Both the position numbers and the translations under genes were made by a program. A DNA stretch of 33,989 nt from Candidatus Iainarchaeum sp. (GTDB lineage Archaea > Iainarchaeota > Iainarchaeia > JAGGVJ01). The notes beneath the pieces were generated by a model. The model had not been told where the DNA came from and made no database searches. It saw nothing but the letters and a program-made list of their open reading frames with translations. The stretch lies in the NCBI GenBank assembly GCA_021158055.1, contig JAGGVJ010000010.1, positions 1 to 33,989 of the forward strand, in the 5' to 3' direction. Of this stretch, positions 15,117 to 23,383 are shown in pieces; the first letter of the stretch is position 1, and each line of letters opens with the position of its first letter.

Positions 15117-16876
15117 TGTAAATCACCTTTTCTTTTTTTCTTTGCCTCTTCCAATAACTCAATGTCTTCAGGACTTATCAAATCCTTGAATTCAAAAAAC
15201 ATTGATTTTTCCTGCTCTGCAGGAATATAATTGTAAAGCTCGTCTCCCTCGTGTATCTGCCTGCCGACAGTCACACCGTCAATACTGACAGCAACCTGAG
15301 CGCCGACACCCGCTTCATCAACTGTTTCTTGCCTTATCTGAATGAGTTTTATTTTCCCGACCATTTTACCGTCGGGTTTAGCCAGAAAATAATTCGGTTT
15401 TATTCTTCCGGCAAGCACTTCAACGCCGACTATGGCAGGTTTGCTTGCGCGAAAAACTGTTCCCGGAATCAGCTTTATTTTGCCTGGAAGAGTAAGTTTT
15501 GAAAGCTGTTCTTCCCTTTCTTTTGCCTTTTCCTCTTTCAGCCAAACTTCATATGACTCCACTAAATTATAGACCACATCTTCTTTAAATAACTTTACAC
15601 CGCGCGCTTCTGCTTCTTTTATCACTGAATCGTCAACCGGAACATTGAATGCAAAAATAATTCCCTTATACCTATCCGACTCCATAATTGTTTCCGCTTC
15701 AAACACCTCTTTTTTAGTCACACGCCCGATATCTGCCCTTCTCAGCGACAGGCCGATATCTTTGAAAAGCACCGCGATCGCTTCAAGGCTTCCGAGAGTA
15801 TCGGCTTTGAGTATGGGACCGATTGACTGGTTGTCAACCCTGACCTCACCAACTTCTGCCTCTACTTTTTTCATGGTCTCTTTCAGGTTTTCACTGTCTG
15901 CCACGTAAACAGGCGCTCCTGCAACGGCTTCCTCAAGCCCGGGAGCTGCAATCTTCACACCCGACGCCGCGTGGACGCTTTGCATATTAAGGAATTTTTC
16001 CTTTGAATCACGTATTTCTTCAAGAGGCTTTGGCTTCAAAAGCGCTTTTACTTTCGCGGTTCCGCAACCGCTCATTGCACCAAAGACGATTGTGTCCCCT
16101 CTTTCAATCTTCCCGTTGTAAAGAATCACATCAATTGTTTTTCCAAGGCCCTTCTCTTCCTTGACCTCAAGAATCGTGCCTTCCCCTGCATCTGTTTCGT
16201 GGGCTTCAAGTTTTTCCTGCATGAATTTTTGGGAAAGCCCTGCAAGAAACATCAGCAACTCTGAAATCCCTTCCCCTGTTTTTGCGCTCACAGGGACCAC
16301 AAGAACCTCTTTTGTGAAATCGTTTACATCACAGTAAATATTTGAATTTATGCCGTGCTCGCTCAGCTTCCCGACAAGCTCATACAGCTTTGTCTCAAGA
16401 AACGCCTGCGTATCCTGTCTTTGAGCCGCTTTTGACTCTGAAAAACACGTGGTGTCCTGGGATTTCCACCCTGTCAGGACATCAACCTTGTTTGCGGCGA
16501 CTATGAAAGGCGTCTTGTGGTGCCGGAGTATTTCAAGGGCTTCAATTGTCTGCGGCTGCAGTCCCTGGTTTATGTCAACCACAAGCACCGCGATGTCTGC
16601 AACGCTTCCCCCGCGTCTCCGAAGGTTTGAAAAAGCCGCGTGACCCGGAGTGTCAATGAATAATAACCCGGGAATTTCAAGGCCGATTCCGAACGAATCC
16701 ATCAGCTTGCCGCAAATGTCTTTTATTTTCTGCAGCGGCACTTCCGTGGCGCCGACGTGCTGAGTTATCCTCCCTGCTTCCTTTTCCGCAAGCCTGCTGC
16801 TCCTGATAAAATCAAGAAGCGTTGTCTTGCCGTGGTCGACGTGACCCATTACCGTGACTATTGGCTGCCGAATCAT
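15113..16876 (-). CDS. infB: Translation initiation factor IF-2 (aIF5B)
   Basis: GTPase promoting subunit joining. The 587 residues show G1 GHVDHGKTT at residues 10-18, G3 DTPGHAAF and G4 ANKVD, then EF-Tu-like domain II, the IF-2 alpha/beta/alpha domain and a C-terminal beta-barrel. ATG 16876 gives the family-typical start MIRQPIVTVMG; the frame continues 28 codons upstream into the deaminase-family gene and is not used. Spacing to that gene is 8 nt, with a weak ribosome binding site (GAGGGAAAAA). Confidence 0.96.
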   Translation of the reverse strand: MIRQPIVTVMGHVDHGKTTLLDFIRSSRLAEKEAGRITQHVGATEVPLQKIKDICGKLMDSFGIGLEIPGLLFIDTPGHAAFSNLRRRGGSVADIAVLVVDINQGLQPQTIEALEILRHHKTPFIVAANKVDVLTGWKSQDTTCFSESKAAQRQDTQAFLETKLYELVGKLSEHGINSNIYCDVNDFTKEVLVVPVSAKTGEGISELLMFLAGLSQKFMQEKLEAHETDAGEGTILEVKEEKGLGKTIDVILYNGKIERGDTIVFGAMSGCGTAKVKALLKPKPLEEIRDSKEKFLNMQSVHAASGVKIAAPGLEEAVAGAPVYVADSENLKETMKKVEAEVGEVRVDNQSIGPILKADTLGSLEAIAVLFKDIGLSLRRADIGRVTKKEVFEAETIMESDRYKGIIFAFNVPVDDSVIKEAEARGVKLFKEDVVYNLVESYEVWLKEEKAKEREEQLSKLTLPGKIKLIPGTVFRASKPAIVGVEVLAGRIKPNYFLAKPDGKMVGKIKLIQIRQETVDEAGVGAQVAVSIDGVTVGRQIHEGDELYNYIPAEQEKSMFFEFKDLISPEDIELLEEAKKKRKGDLQ

Positions 16877-16884
16877 TTTTTCCC

Positions 16885-17406
16885 TCAGTCGGTGTTTTCT
16901 CCCTTGTATACACCGTTGTAAAGGTCTTTCACATTCTCTGAAAGCCTGACAAAAGCCCATTTAATTATCCTTGCGTTTTTCTTCAGCCTCAAACCATTCC
17001 CGTTATGCACATTTAAAAGAGAAGTCATTCTCCCGCAGTAACCGGGATCAACAAACCCAAGACCCATCGTGCACCCGTTTCTTACCATTGAACTCCTGGG
17101 CATTCCAAGCATCATCAGGTCAGCTGAAAGATTCACATGCTCGTTGTAGACAACACAATAAGCGCCTTTCGGCAGAAAAACCCAACCTTCACTGTCAAAC
17201 TCAAGCGGAGTGGATTTGCAGTTCACCCGCTCCTCATTTGAAAAATCAATGCTTCCCGCGCCCTCAAGCCTTTCAATCCTGTTTACCGTAAAATCTATTC
17301 CGACTTGCTGTACCTGAATATCCGCGTCAATCAAGCCGCTGACTATCGGCGGGTTTTTTTCAAGCATTTCCTTTAGCTCGACGTCTGACAAAAACAACAC
17401 AAGCAC
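16885..17406 (-). CDS. dCTP deaminase/dUTPase-family protein, catalytic Glu apparently missing
   Basis: Family members deaminate dCTP and/or hydrolyse dUTP. The 173 aa keep the trimer-fold motifs: LSDVELKEML at the start, VGIDFTVNRI, the phosphate-binding MPRSSMVRNG and FVDPGYCGRM. In dCTP deaminases a Glu follows shortly after the last motif (…TLE… in the archaeal bifunctional enzyme), but here the stretch reads MTSLLNVHN. It may be a dUTPase or have altered activity. Start is GTG 17406, GTG 17400 or TTG 17397; AAGGGTG favours the latter two. It sits between ndk and infB, usually adjacent in archaea. Confidence 0.8.
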   Translation of the reverse strand: MLVLFLSDVELKEMLEKNPPIVSGLIDADIQVQQVGIDFTVNRIERLEGAGSIDFSNEERVNCKSTPLEFDSEGWVFLPKGAYCVVYNEHVNLSADLMMLGMPRSSMVRNGCTMGLGFVDPGYCGRMTSLLNVHNGNGLRLKKNARIIKWAFVRLSENVKDLYNGVYKGENTD

Positions 17407-17429
17407 CCTTGCAGATCAACCGTGAAAAA

Positions 17430-17996
17430 TCACTCTTTTATCACGTGTTTTTCGTCCGCGCGCTTGTAGTTGAACAATTCGTCGACGCTGAACCAAAGCG
17501 CAATTTCCTTTTCCGCTTCTTCCTTGTTACCTGAAGCATGAATAAGATTCCTGCCGCCCATTCCTTCAATTGTGCAGTGGCCCATGCTCAAGTGGGCGTA
17601 GTCCCCGCGGATCGTGCCAGCCGGTGCAACGTGAGGTGAAGTCGGGCCAACCATCTTCCTTATTGCCTTGACTGCGTGAACCCCTTCAAAAACCATTGCA
17701 ACAACAGGGCTCTCTGTCGTAAACTTGAGGAGGTCTTCCCGCGCGGATTCTCCAAGCTCTTCCCTTGTCTTGTCTGTTTCTATGCCGAATTCCTTGAAAT
17801 TGTCAAGGGACTTTCCCCCGAGAATCGGAATCATATTTGCAGGATAATGCTTTTCTGCGAAGTCACGGCTCACCCAAAGCATTTTCATGCCAACTATCTT
17901 CAACCCTCTTTTTTCAAATCTTGAAATAAGCTCTCCGATAATCCCTCTTTGAACTCCGTCCGGTTTTATTACAACAAGGCTTCTTTCAATAGTCAT
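17430..17996 (-). CDS. ndk: Nucleoside diphosphate kinase
   Basis: Transfers gamma-phosphate between nucleoside triphosphates and diphosphates through a phospho-His. N-terminal MTIERSLVVIKPDGVQRG and the catalytic His in GRNLIHASG are plain. At 188 aa it is longer than the usual 150 because of an insertion after MIPILGGKSLDNF (about residues 60-90) and a short C-terminal extension. The ATG follows AGGTGAGGAA. The surrounding order L7Ae-S28e-L24e-Ndk-IF2 is conserved in archaea. Confidence 0.96.
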   Translation of the reverse strand: MTIERSLVVIKPDGVQRGIIGELISRFEKRGLKIVGMKMLWVSRDFAEKHYPANMIPILGGKSLDNFKEFGIETDKTREELGESAREDLLKFTTESPVVAMVFEGVHAVKAIRKMVGPTSPHVAPAGTIRGDYAHLSMGHCTIEGMGGRNLIHASGNKEEAEKEIALWFSVDELFNYKRADEKHVIKE

Positions 17997-18024
17997 TTCC
18001 TCACCTGCTTCCTTTTTGTTTTTT

Positions 18025-18040
18025 GTTTTTAAAATATTGC
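18025..18040 (-). promoter_or_regulatory. Possible ndk promoter
   Basis: The minus strand reads CAATATTTTAAAAAC about 35-45 nt upstream of the ndk ATG, an AT-rich TATA-like stretch in the 115-nt gap after the lipoprotein gene. Support is only by position and composition. Confidence 0.35.
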
Positions 18041-18111
18041 TTTAGCTGTTAAAAGTTAATAAATCCAGCTGAAAACAACTAACTAATCCTGTTTTAAACA
18101 CAGTCTGTCAG

Positions 18112-18798
18112 TTAAATGTAATTCAGTGCGCTCAGGAACAGCCTCGGGGTTTCTCCTGCATCATATGAAAAATACACTACTTTTCCAAGCCCGTTTTCCC
18201 CTTCAATAACTGCGTTGTATCCTCTTGCGGTGTCAACGGTGTTTCTTTCAATCAATGCAATTTCTTTTCCCTTTGAAATCACTTCAAATAAAATGTACTT
18301 CTTTGCGCTGCGCTCAAATCCGGCAAGCATCGGGTGGTTCAATTCCATCGCTTTTATTTTTCCTTCAACTTCCACCTTCTTCGAGTTTTTTCCGCTTAAA
18401 GGTTCCACAAAACGCGCCGGCACATAACCCATGCAATATGCCCAGCCGACTGTCAAGTTGGCGTCCCTTGTTGCCGCGTCCCCCACAACTATAAGCCCTG
18501 CCCCTTCCTGCACACGTTCTCCGATTTTATCCCTGAACCTGCGCGGCAGGTTCGGGTCTCCCTGCAGGACTATTCTTCCTGCAGCGCCGATGTCTGCAAT
18601 GTCAAGTTCACTGACTGACTTTACAGTGCAATTGAAATCATTTAAAAAATCAGTGGAATTGAAAAGTTCTTCGACCCCCTCGCTTGGCATCCCTATCAAA
18701 AGAACACCTGTGCCCTTGTCTATGGGTTCGGCTGCTTCTTCAACGCATCCGAAAAGCAGCAAACTCAAAAACAATACAAAAACTAGACCAGGTTTCAG
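18112..18798 (-). CDS. Predicted lipoprotein, probable CTG start, unknown function
   Basis: An exported protein of 228 aa. A signal segment (LKPGLVFVLFLSLLLFGC) ends in a lipobox-like LLFGC, followed by an acidic linker and a soluble alpha/beta domain (VLLIGMPSEG, GAGLIVVGDAA, KVVYFSYDAG) that resembles the glutamine-amidotransferase-like fold of uncharacterised archaeal proteins. No ATG or GTG precedes the lipobox. CTG 18798 has GGGGG six nt upstream, begins 1 nt after the L24e stop and restores a charged n-region; TTG 18774 would leave a ten-residue leader without positive charge. The gene interrupts the L24e-Ndk order. Confidence 0.72.
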   Translation of the reverse strand: MKPGLVFVLFLSLLLFGCVEEAAEPIDKGTGVLLIGMPSEGVEELFNSTDFLNDFNCTVKSVSELDIADIGAAGRIVLQGDPNLPRRFRDKIGERVQEGAGLIVVGDAATRDANLTVGWAYCMGYVPARFVEPLSGKNSKKVEVEGKIKAMELNHPMLAGFERSAKKYILFEVISKGKEIALIERNTVDTARGYNAVIEGENGLGKVVYFSYDAGETPRLFLSALNYI

Positions 18799-18799
18799 G

Positions 18800-18988
18800 T
18801 TATTCCCCCTTGCCCTGTCCTTTTGCAGTCCACTTTACCTTGTGCGGCCTTCGCTTTAGTTTAAACATGTTCTTTTCACATTTCATCGAGCAGATATTAA
18901 CAAAAGAGCCGTCTTTTTTGACAATTATTTTTCCCTTGCCTTTCTCGATTTCTTTTCCGCAGAACGTACACTCAACCAATTTTTTCAC
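18800..18988 (-). CDS. rpl24e: Large ribosomal subunit protein eL24
   Basis: A 62-aa zinc-binding ribosomal protein: [13 protein letters not shown] and ICSMKCEKN hold the four cysteines, followed by the basic [12 protein letters not shown] end. The ATG overlaps the S28e stop by 4 nt. Its 3' end carries the GGGGG that serves as ribosome binding site for the lipoprotein gene. Confidence 0.95.
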   Translation of the reverse strand: MKKLVECTFCGKEIEKGKGKIIVKKDGSFVNICSMKCEKNMFKLKRRPHKVKWTAKGQGKGE

Positions 18989-19194
18989 CTTGCCCTGATT
19001 TCTTTTGCTTCCCGTTCTGTTTCCATCAGGATTACCTTGTCACCCACTTTAATCGGACCCTTGATATTTCTTCGAATAATCTGGCCCCTGTCGCGGCCTT
19101 CAAGAATCTTACACATTACCTGAATGACTTCTCCGTAAATGCCGGTTCGCCCTATTACCTTGACGACTTCAGCCAAATAGCCTTCATCTGACAT
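18985..19194 (-). CDS. rps28e: Small ribosomal subunit protein eS28
   Basis: A 69-aa OB-fold protein with the family sequence [16 protein letters not shown] and [15 protein letters not shown] and a conserved basic C-terminus ([12 protein letters not shown]). It follows L7Ae by 7 nt. Confidence 0.95.
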   Translation of the reverse strand: MSDEGYLAEVVKVIGRTGIYGEVIQVMCKILEGRDRGQIIRRNIKGPIKVGDKVILMETEREAKEIRAR

Positions 19195-19201
19195 TTACAA
19201 A

Positions 19202-19570
19202 TCACCCTTTGAGTTCAGCTAATTTTTTAACAAGTCCCTTGAGCTGTTCCGGAGAACCGCCTTCTGCAACAACCGCAATGCTTGCTGCCGGAACACCCAT
19301 TCCTGCTGCTACGCCAAGTTCTTTTTTTGACGGGACATAAATGAACGGGATGTCTTTTTCCTCGCACAGGATCGGCAGGTGCATCACCACTTCTTCAGGC
19401 TCGACATCTGAAGCGATTGCAACAAGCTTTGCTTCAGCGCGCTCTATTGCCTTTGTGGCTTCATTTGTTCCTTTCCTGATCTTTCCGTTGTCTCTTGCAG
19501 ATTCAATAATCTGGTACGCGGAATCAGCAACTTCTTTCGGTACTTCGAATTTAACATATGATTTTGCCAT
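19202..19570 (-). CDS. rpl7ae: Ribosomal protein L7Ae (kink-turn binding)
   Basis: In archaea L7Ae binds kink-turns in 23S rRNA, C/D and H/ACA guide RNAs and RNase P RNA. The 122 residues include the RNA-binding [15 protein letters not shown] helix and the [12 protein letters not shown] loop. GGAGGTTGAC lies 4 nt upstream of the ATG. First gene of the ribosomal block. Confidence 0.97.
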   Translation of the reverse strand: MAKSYVKFEVPKEVADSAYQIIESARDNGKIRKGTNEATKAIERAEAKLVAIASDVEPEEVVMHLPILCEEKDIPFIYVPSKKELGVAAGMGVPAASIAVVAEGGSPEQLKGLVKKLAELKG

Positions 19571-19660
19571 TTAGTCAACCTCCAACAATATCATCAGCAA
19601 AACTAGCAATATACAGCAGTTTAAAAACCAGCATGTTTGCGTATTCATGCATAAATTATA

Positions 19661-19673
19661 CTTTTTATATATT
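19661..19673 (-). promoter_or_regulatory. Strong TATA promoter for the L7Ae operon
   Basis: TATATAAAAAG on the minus strand lies about 95 nt upstream of the L7Ae ATG, giving a leader of about 65 nt with a strong ribosome binding site. Together with the plus-strand promoter near 19850 it forms a divergent control region of some 390 nt without genes. Confidence 0.6.
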
Positions 19674-19844
19674 TACATTTCATGTCTTATATAAATCATG
19701 CACCAATTACACGCAAACTTCACATCTGCACATCATGCGTCATTTGCAAAAATTTAATAGATTTTGATTGCATCATCAAACTTTTTACTTCATTTATCAA
19801 ACTTCTTTATTTTATATTGCAATCATACATGAATGTAATCAAAA

Positions 19845-19855
19845 TTATATAAATA
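19845..19855 (+). promoter_or_regulatory. TATA promoter for the 257-aa membrane protein gene
   Basis: TTATATAAATA lies about 110 nt upstream of the TTG start at 19964, predicting a leader near 19875-19963. That leader is C/A-rich with two copies of CACTCCACT-CCACT (about 19867-19912), a small direct repeat. Confidence 0.55.
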
Positions 19856-19963
19856 ACCCTACTATCACTCCACTGCCACTCACCCCACCACCCACTCCAC
19901 TACCACTTGCTCAACATCAAAACATTTTTATCAATGCAAAAACCACTTCTTTAAGGTGCAATC

Positions 19964-20737
19964 TTGAAAACTGCTTTTTCCATATTGATTATCTGCGTTT
20001 TTCTCGCCGGACTGGCAATCGTTGTCCTGAACAACCCGAAACTTGGCGGTTCAACCGGTCAGTTAAGTGAAAACCAGCCCGACTCAAATCATGAAACAGA
20101 AAACAACCCTGTCAAACAAGATACACTTGCCGGCTCTGGCGGCAATCCAACCAGGATAAATCAAACAGATGAACCATCTGAAAAAGAATCCGCGGAAAAC
20201 ACTGTTTCCGAAACAAAAGCAACAGAAAACACAGGAACAGACCTGCCAGAACAACCCGACTCAAAAGATTATACAAACGACAAGTACGGGTTTTCACTGG
20301 ATCTTGCCGACGGGTGGGAAGAATTTGAACTGCCTGAAAACGCTCAAAGCGAAATAATAGTTGCGTCGTTTAGATTGCTGCTGTGGGAAAAAGAAATCCC
20401 CACCAGCTTAAATGTTGCTGTTCAGCCTACTGAACTTCCGCCTGATTTTGAATCGCTGGAAATCAAAGATGTTTCTCCTTTAATAGAGGTGCAGATTTCA
20501 GAACTGGTTCCGGAATATCAAAAAGAAACCTCAAAAAGCATAACTTTGAACGGAAAAGACGCTTTTGAACTGACTTATTCTTTCTACAACACCGCGATGA
20601 AAACCCGCATAAAGCAAAAGTTGATTACTGTAATTTCAGGCGACTTTTTTATCTCGTTCAGTTTTACCTCAAGCGAAGCCGACTTTGAGTCAAACAAAAG
20701 CGACTTTGAATTCATTGCCAGTTCAATAACAATGTAA
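19964..20737 (+). CDS. Membrane-anchored protein with PsbP/Mog1-like domain, unknown role
   Basis: Length 257 aa. Residues 4-24 form one hydrophobic segment (signal anchor), then about 75 residues of Ser/Thr/Glu/Asn-rich linker, then a compact domain beginning DKYGFSLDLADGWEEFEL. That opening (YGFS…P/D-GW) is typical of PsbP/Mog1-like domains found in many secreted proteins, where it carries no single function. Start is TTG with AAGGTG 5 nt upstream. It is transcribed divergently from the ribosomal operon. I do not recognise a specific family. Confidence 0.75.
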   Translation: MKTAFSILIICVFLAGLAIVVLNNPKLGGSTGQLSENQPDSNHETENNPVKQDTLAGSGGNPTRINQTDEPSEKESAENTVSETKATENTGTDLPEQPDSKDYTNDKYGFSLDLADGWEEFELPENAQSEIIVASFRLLLWEKEIPTSLNVAVQPTELPPDFESLEIKDVSPLIEVQISELVPEYQKETSKSITLNGKDAFELTYSFYNTAMKTRIKQKLITVISGDFFISFSFTSSEADFESNKSDFEFIASSITM

Positions 20738-20830
20738 AAACCGTGCTGCACAAAACGCCATGAAAACACAAATCACCGCGAAAACACAAACCGCCAGGCA
20801 ACAATCAAAAAAGCACCGCGTCACCAAAAC

Positions 20831-20839
20831 ACTTTTAAA
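20831..20839 (+). promoter_or_regulatory. TATA promoter, leaderless gene
   Basis: CTTTTAAAC is centred about 35 nt before the ATG at 20870, and no ribosome binding site precedes that ATG, pointing to a leaderless or very short-leader transcript. Confidence 0.45.
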
Positions 20840-20869
20840 CAATATTTCTCTTTCTTGTTTCTGATTCAC

Positions 20870-22117
20870 ATGCTCAGCGATGAAAACACGTCCGCGATAA
20901 TTGCCATGCTTAAAAGACTGCGCGAAGCCGGAAAAACAGAAACTGAAATAAAGGAAATCTTAAAACACGCAGGTTTCATTGAAAGCGAAATAGAAAGCAT
21001 AATAAACTTAAACTCGATAATCGAGCCCCAAAGCACCGAACCAAAGCAGGAAACCCAAACAATTCCGCTGACTGAACCACAAACCCCACAGCCCGTGCTT
21101 GAAAAAACAAGCACTGTAAACGGATTTTCTGACAGCCGAACCGGCAGTGAATTTGACCAAAGCAACTCAAGCGAACCGGTCAACACTGCAGAAGAAAAAG
21201 ATAATCCCCCTGAACAAACCAACGATTCTCCGGAACAAAACAACAATCCCCCTGAACAAAAAAAAGAAGATAAACCACCCTTGGAAAACAAAATTTCTGA
21301 ACCGCAAGGCATGGCATTTTCCCCGCCTCCGCTTGACAAAAAAGTGTTTGGAAACGAATCAGAAAAAGACATTCCAAAAGACAACTTCTTGAAAGATATT
21401 CACCGGGAACAAAGGAAAAACGAAAACCCAACCCCAGGATTCATCCTGGATTCTTCTTCAACACACACCGAACCCGGCGCAGAAAGCCAGCCAGGCAAAT
21501 ATACCGTGGAAAAAACGGAAAAACCAAACACGCTTGAAAAATCACCAAACCCTGTTCTCCAGCAAAACACAAATTCAAAAGCACCAGAAGACCCCTTTGA
21601 CAGCTACAAAAAACGGGAAATGGCATTCAAAGATAAAAACAAATCACTCAACAAAAATAATTTTGTGAAAATCGGCTTAATTGCGGTTGTTGCAGTAGTT
21701 ATTCTCGGTGCAATTGCAATAAGCGGTCTTTTGACCGCGGGCGCAGACACCGAAAACCCTGCCCTTGCAAAAAACGCTGAAACCACAGAAGACAGCCAAG
21801 CAAAACTAACACTTGAAATCGAGTCAAACATCTCACTCGCTGATTTTTTCAATGACTACAAACCAAAAATGGCTGTCCGAAACAACAGCGAAAACATTAT
21901 TGAAAGCGACATCTACTCACTCTACATTGACGAAAACCACTGCTCTGACACGCTGTCAACAGTAAAGGAAATCAAAAAAGACGAAAACCTCACTCTTTAC
22001 TTCAACAACATTTCGCAAGCATGCCAGTTTGCAGACAATCCCGACTTTGACATGAGCGCAAACCACGAAATAAAAATAACCAGTCCAAACGGCGTGGAAA
22101 TAATCCAGAGCATCTGA
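20870..22117 (+). CDS. Single-pass membrane protein with N-terminal helical domain and disordered linker
   Basis: Length 415 aa. Residues 1-45 (MLSDENTSAIIAMLKRLREA, then EIKEILKHAGFIESEIESII) form a small helical UBA/CUE-like or SHOCT-like module. About 220 residues of Pro/Glu/Asn/Gln-rich linker follow, then one transmembrane helix near residues 260-285 (GLIAVVAVVILGAIAISGLL) and a C-terminal domain with three Cys. The likely topology is cytosolic helical module and outside C-terminal domain. Function unknown. The ATG at 20870 matches a TATA box; an upstream in-frame TTG does not. Confidence 0.75.
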   Translation: MLSDENTSAIIAMLKRLREAGKTETEIKEILKHAGFIESEIESIINLNSIIEPQSTEPKQETQTIPLTEPQTPQPVLEKTSTVNGFSDSRTGSEFDQSNSSEPVNTAEEKDNPPEQTNDSPEQNNNPPEQKKEDKPPLENKISEPQGMAFSPPPLDKKVFGNESEKDIPKDNFLKDIHREQRKNENPTPGFILDSSSTHTEPGAESQPGKYTVEKTEKPNTLEKSPNPVLQQNTNSKAPEDPFDSYKKREMAFKDKNKSLNKNNFVKIGLIAVVAVVILGAIAISGLLTAGADTENPALAKNAETTEDSQAKLTLEIESNISLADFFNDYKPKMAVRNNSENIIESDIYSLYIDENHCSDTLSTVKEIKKDENLTLYFNNISQACQFADNPDFDMSANHEIKITSPNGVEIIQSI

Positions 22118-22200
22118 TGCACGCCAATTCCTGGAAACAAAAAACTGTTATTTGTCATTCTTACACGCAAAACAGCAAAAACAACAGCATAACCCACAAA

Positions 22201-22238
22201 TACGTCATCTGACTAACTAAAGATATATAAATGACGTA
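22201..22238 (+). promoter_or_regulatory. Promoter with inverted repeat flanking the TATA box
   Basis: TATATAAA (22224-22231) is centred 27 nt from the ATG at 22254, so the transcript is leaderless. Perfect inverted half-sites TACGTCAT (22201-22208) and ATGACGTA (22231-22238) embrace the TATA box with centres 30 nt apart, about three helical turns. A dimeric repressor bound there would block TBP/TFB. Confidence 0.65.
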
Positions 22239-22253
22239 ATACATCGTTTTTTT

Positions 22254-23294
22254 ATGGCACACTCCATACAAAACAACACACCAGTAACAGCAAGCAATTC
22301 AAAACCCTTAGACATCCTTATAATCGGAGCAGGGCCTGCCGGCATTTCGTGCGCATCAAGGGCAAAAGAACTGAACCTAACTGCGACTGTAGTAGACGCA
22401 AACACCATTCTGCACACAATCAAACAATACCCCAAACACAAAATTTTGTTTGGTGTTCCCGGTTACTATGGAAAAACATGGGAAAAATTTGTTGCCGGAA
22501 TGGAAAAAAACGTTTTGGACTTCGGGCTGAAAGTGTTTGAAAACACAGACATAAAATCAATTAAAAAAAACAGCGAATTATTTGTTTCAACAACAAGGAA
22601 CGGTAAAAAGTTTCATTCAAAAAAAGTTGTGGTTGCAACCGGCATAAACGACAACCCGAAAAAGCTGGCGGTTCCCATTAAAGACGACAAGCTTGTAAAA
22701 TACCAGCTAAAAGACGCGTCCAAATACAAAAACAAAAAAATAACTATTATCGGCGGAGGCGACTGCGCAATTGAAGCCGCGCTGCAGCTCGACGAATGCA
22801 ATGCACAAGTAACGCTTTGCCATCGAAAATTAAAATTCACCGGAAACGCAAACCCCTCAAACATTCAAAAACTTCTTGACTCAGACATAAAAATTATTTT
22901 CAACTGCAACACTACCCAGATAACTAAAAAATGTGTTCACCTTGCAGACAAAAAAACCGGTAAAACAACAAAGTTACCTGCCGAGCGCGTATTTGTATTC
23001 ATCGGAAAAAGGGCAAACTCTGATTTTTTAAACTCCATCGGGCTTGAACTGCAGGAAAACAGCAAACCTAAATGCAACGAAAAACTTGAATCAAACGTCC
23101 CGGGAATTTACGTAGCAGGCGACCTGACCAACGAGCCGCTGATTCTGCCTGCCGTTTACCAGGGGTTCAAAATCGCCGGCACAATAAAAAAAGAAATCAA
23201 CAAAGAAGCCATGCAAGAATCACAAGACACAGTTTCATCCCCTTCCAAAATAAACGCAGTTTCAAAAAATGCAAGTGCGGCTACGGGGATTTGA
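22254..23294 (+). CDS. Thioredoxin-reductase-fold FAD/NAD(P)H oxidoreductase lacking CxxC
   Basis: Length 346 aa. FAD-binding GAGPAG at residues 25-30, a second dinucleotide motif IIGGGDCAIEAA near 166, ATGIN, and the C-terminal FAD motif YVAGDLTNEP near 288. The redox CxxC of thioredoxin reductase, expected just before the second motif, is absent. TrxR-fold enzymes without CxxC include ferredoxin/flavodoxin-NADP reductases and bacillithiol-disulfide reductase-like YpdA. With a ferredoxin-type hydrogenase in the genome a ferredoxin-NAD(P) reductase role is plausible but inferred. The last six codons overlap the opposite-strand tRNA gene. Confidence 0.83.
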   Translation: MAHSIQNNTPVTASNSKPLDILIIGAGPAGISCASRAKELNLTATVVDANTILHTIKQYPKHKILFGVPGYYGKTWEKFVAGMEKNVLDFGLKVFENTDIKSIKKNSELFVSTTRNGKKFHSKKVVVATGINDNPKKLAVPIKDDKLVKYQLKDASKYKNKKITIIGGGDCAIEAALQLDECNAQVTLCHRKLKFTGNANPSNIQKLLDSDIKIIFNCNTTQITKKCVHLADKKTGKTTKLPAERVFVFIGKRANSDFLNSIGLELQENSKPKCNEKLESNVPGIYVAGDLTNEPLILPAVYQGFKIAGTIKKEINKEAMQESQDTVSSPSKINAVSKNASAATGI

Positions 23295-23346
23295 ACCCCG
23301 GCAACAAGCTTGGGAAGCTTGCGTCATGCCACTAGACCATAGCCGC
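23276..23346 (-). tRNA. tRNA-Gly (anticodon CCC)
   Basis: The minus strand folds as a full cloverleaf. Acceptor GCGGCTA/TAGCCGC (7 bp), discriminator A, D arm GTC…GAC, anticodon stem CAAGC/GCTTG with loop TTCCCAA (anticodon CCC), four-nt variable loop, T arm CGGGG-TTCAAAT-CCCCG. CCA is not encoded. It lies 37 nt after the GluRS stop and may be co-transcribed. Its 3' end overlaps the end of the convergent flavoprotein gene by 19 nt. Confidence 0.97.
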
Positions 23347-23383
23347 TTCAAAACAAGAGGTAAGCCAACAGACTATTACTTCA

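Noticed and set aside
16877-16960. Upstream extension of IF-2
   Set aside because: The 28 extra codons overlap the deaminase-family gene, and ATG 16876 gives the family-typical N-terminus.
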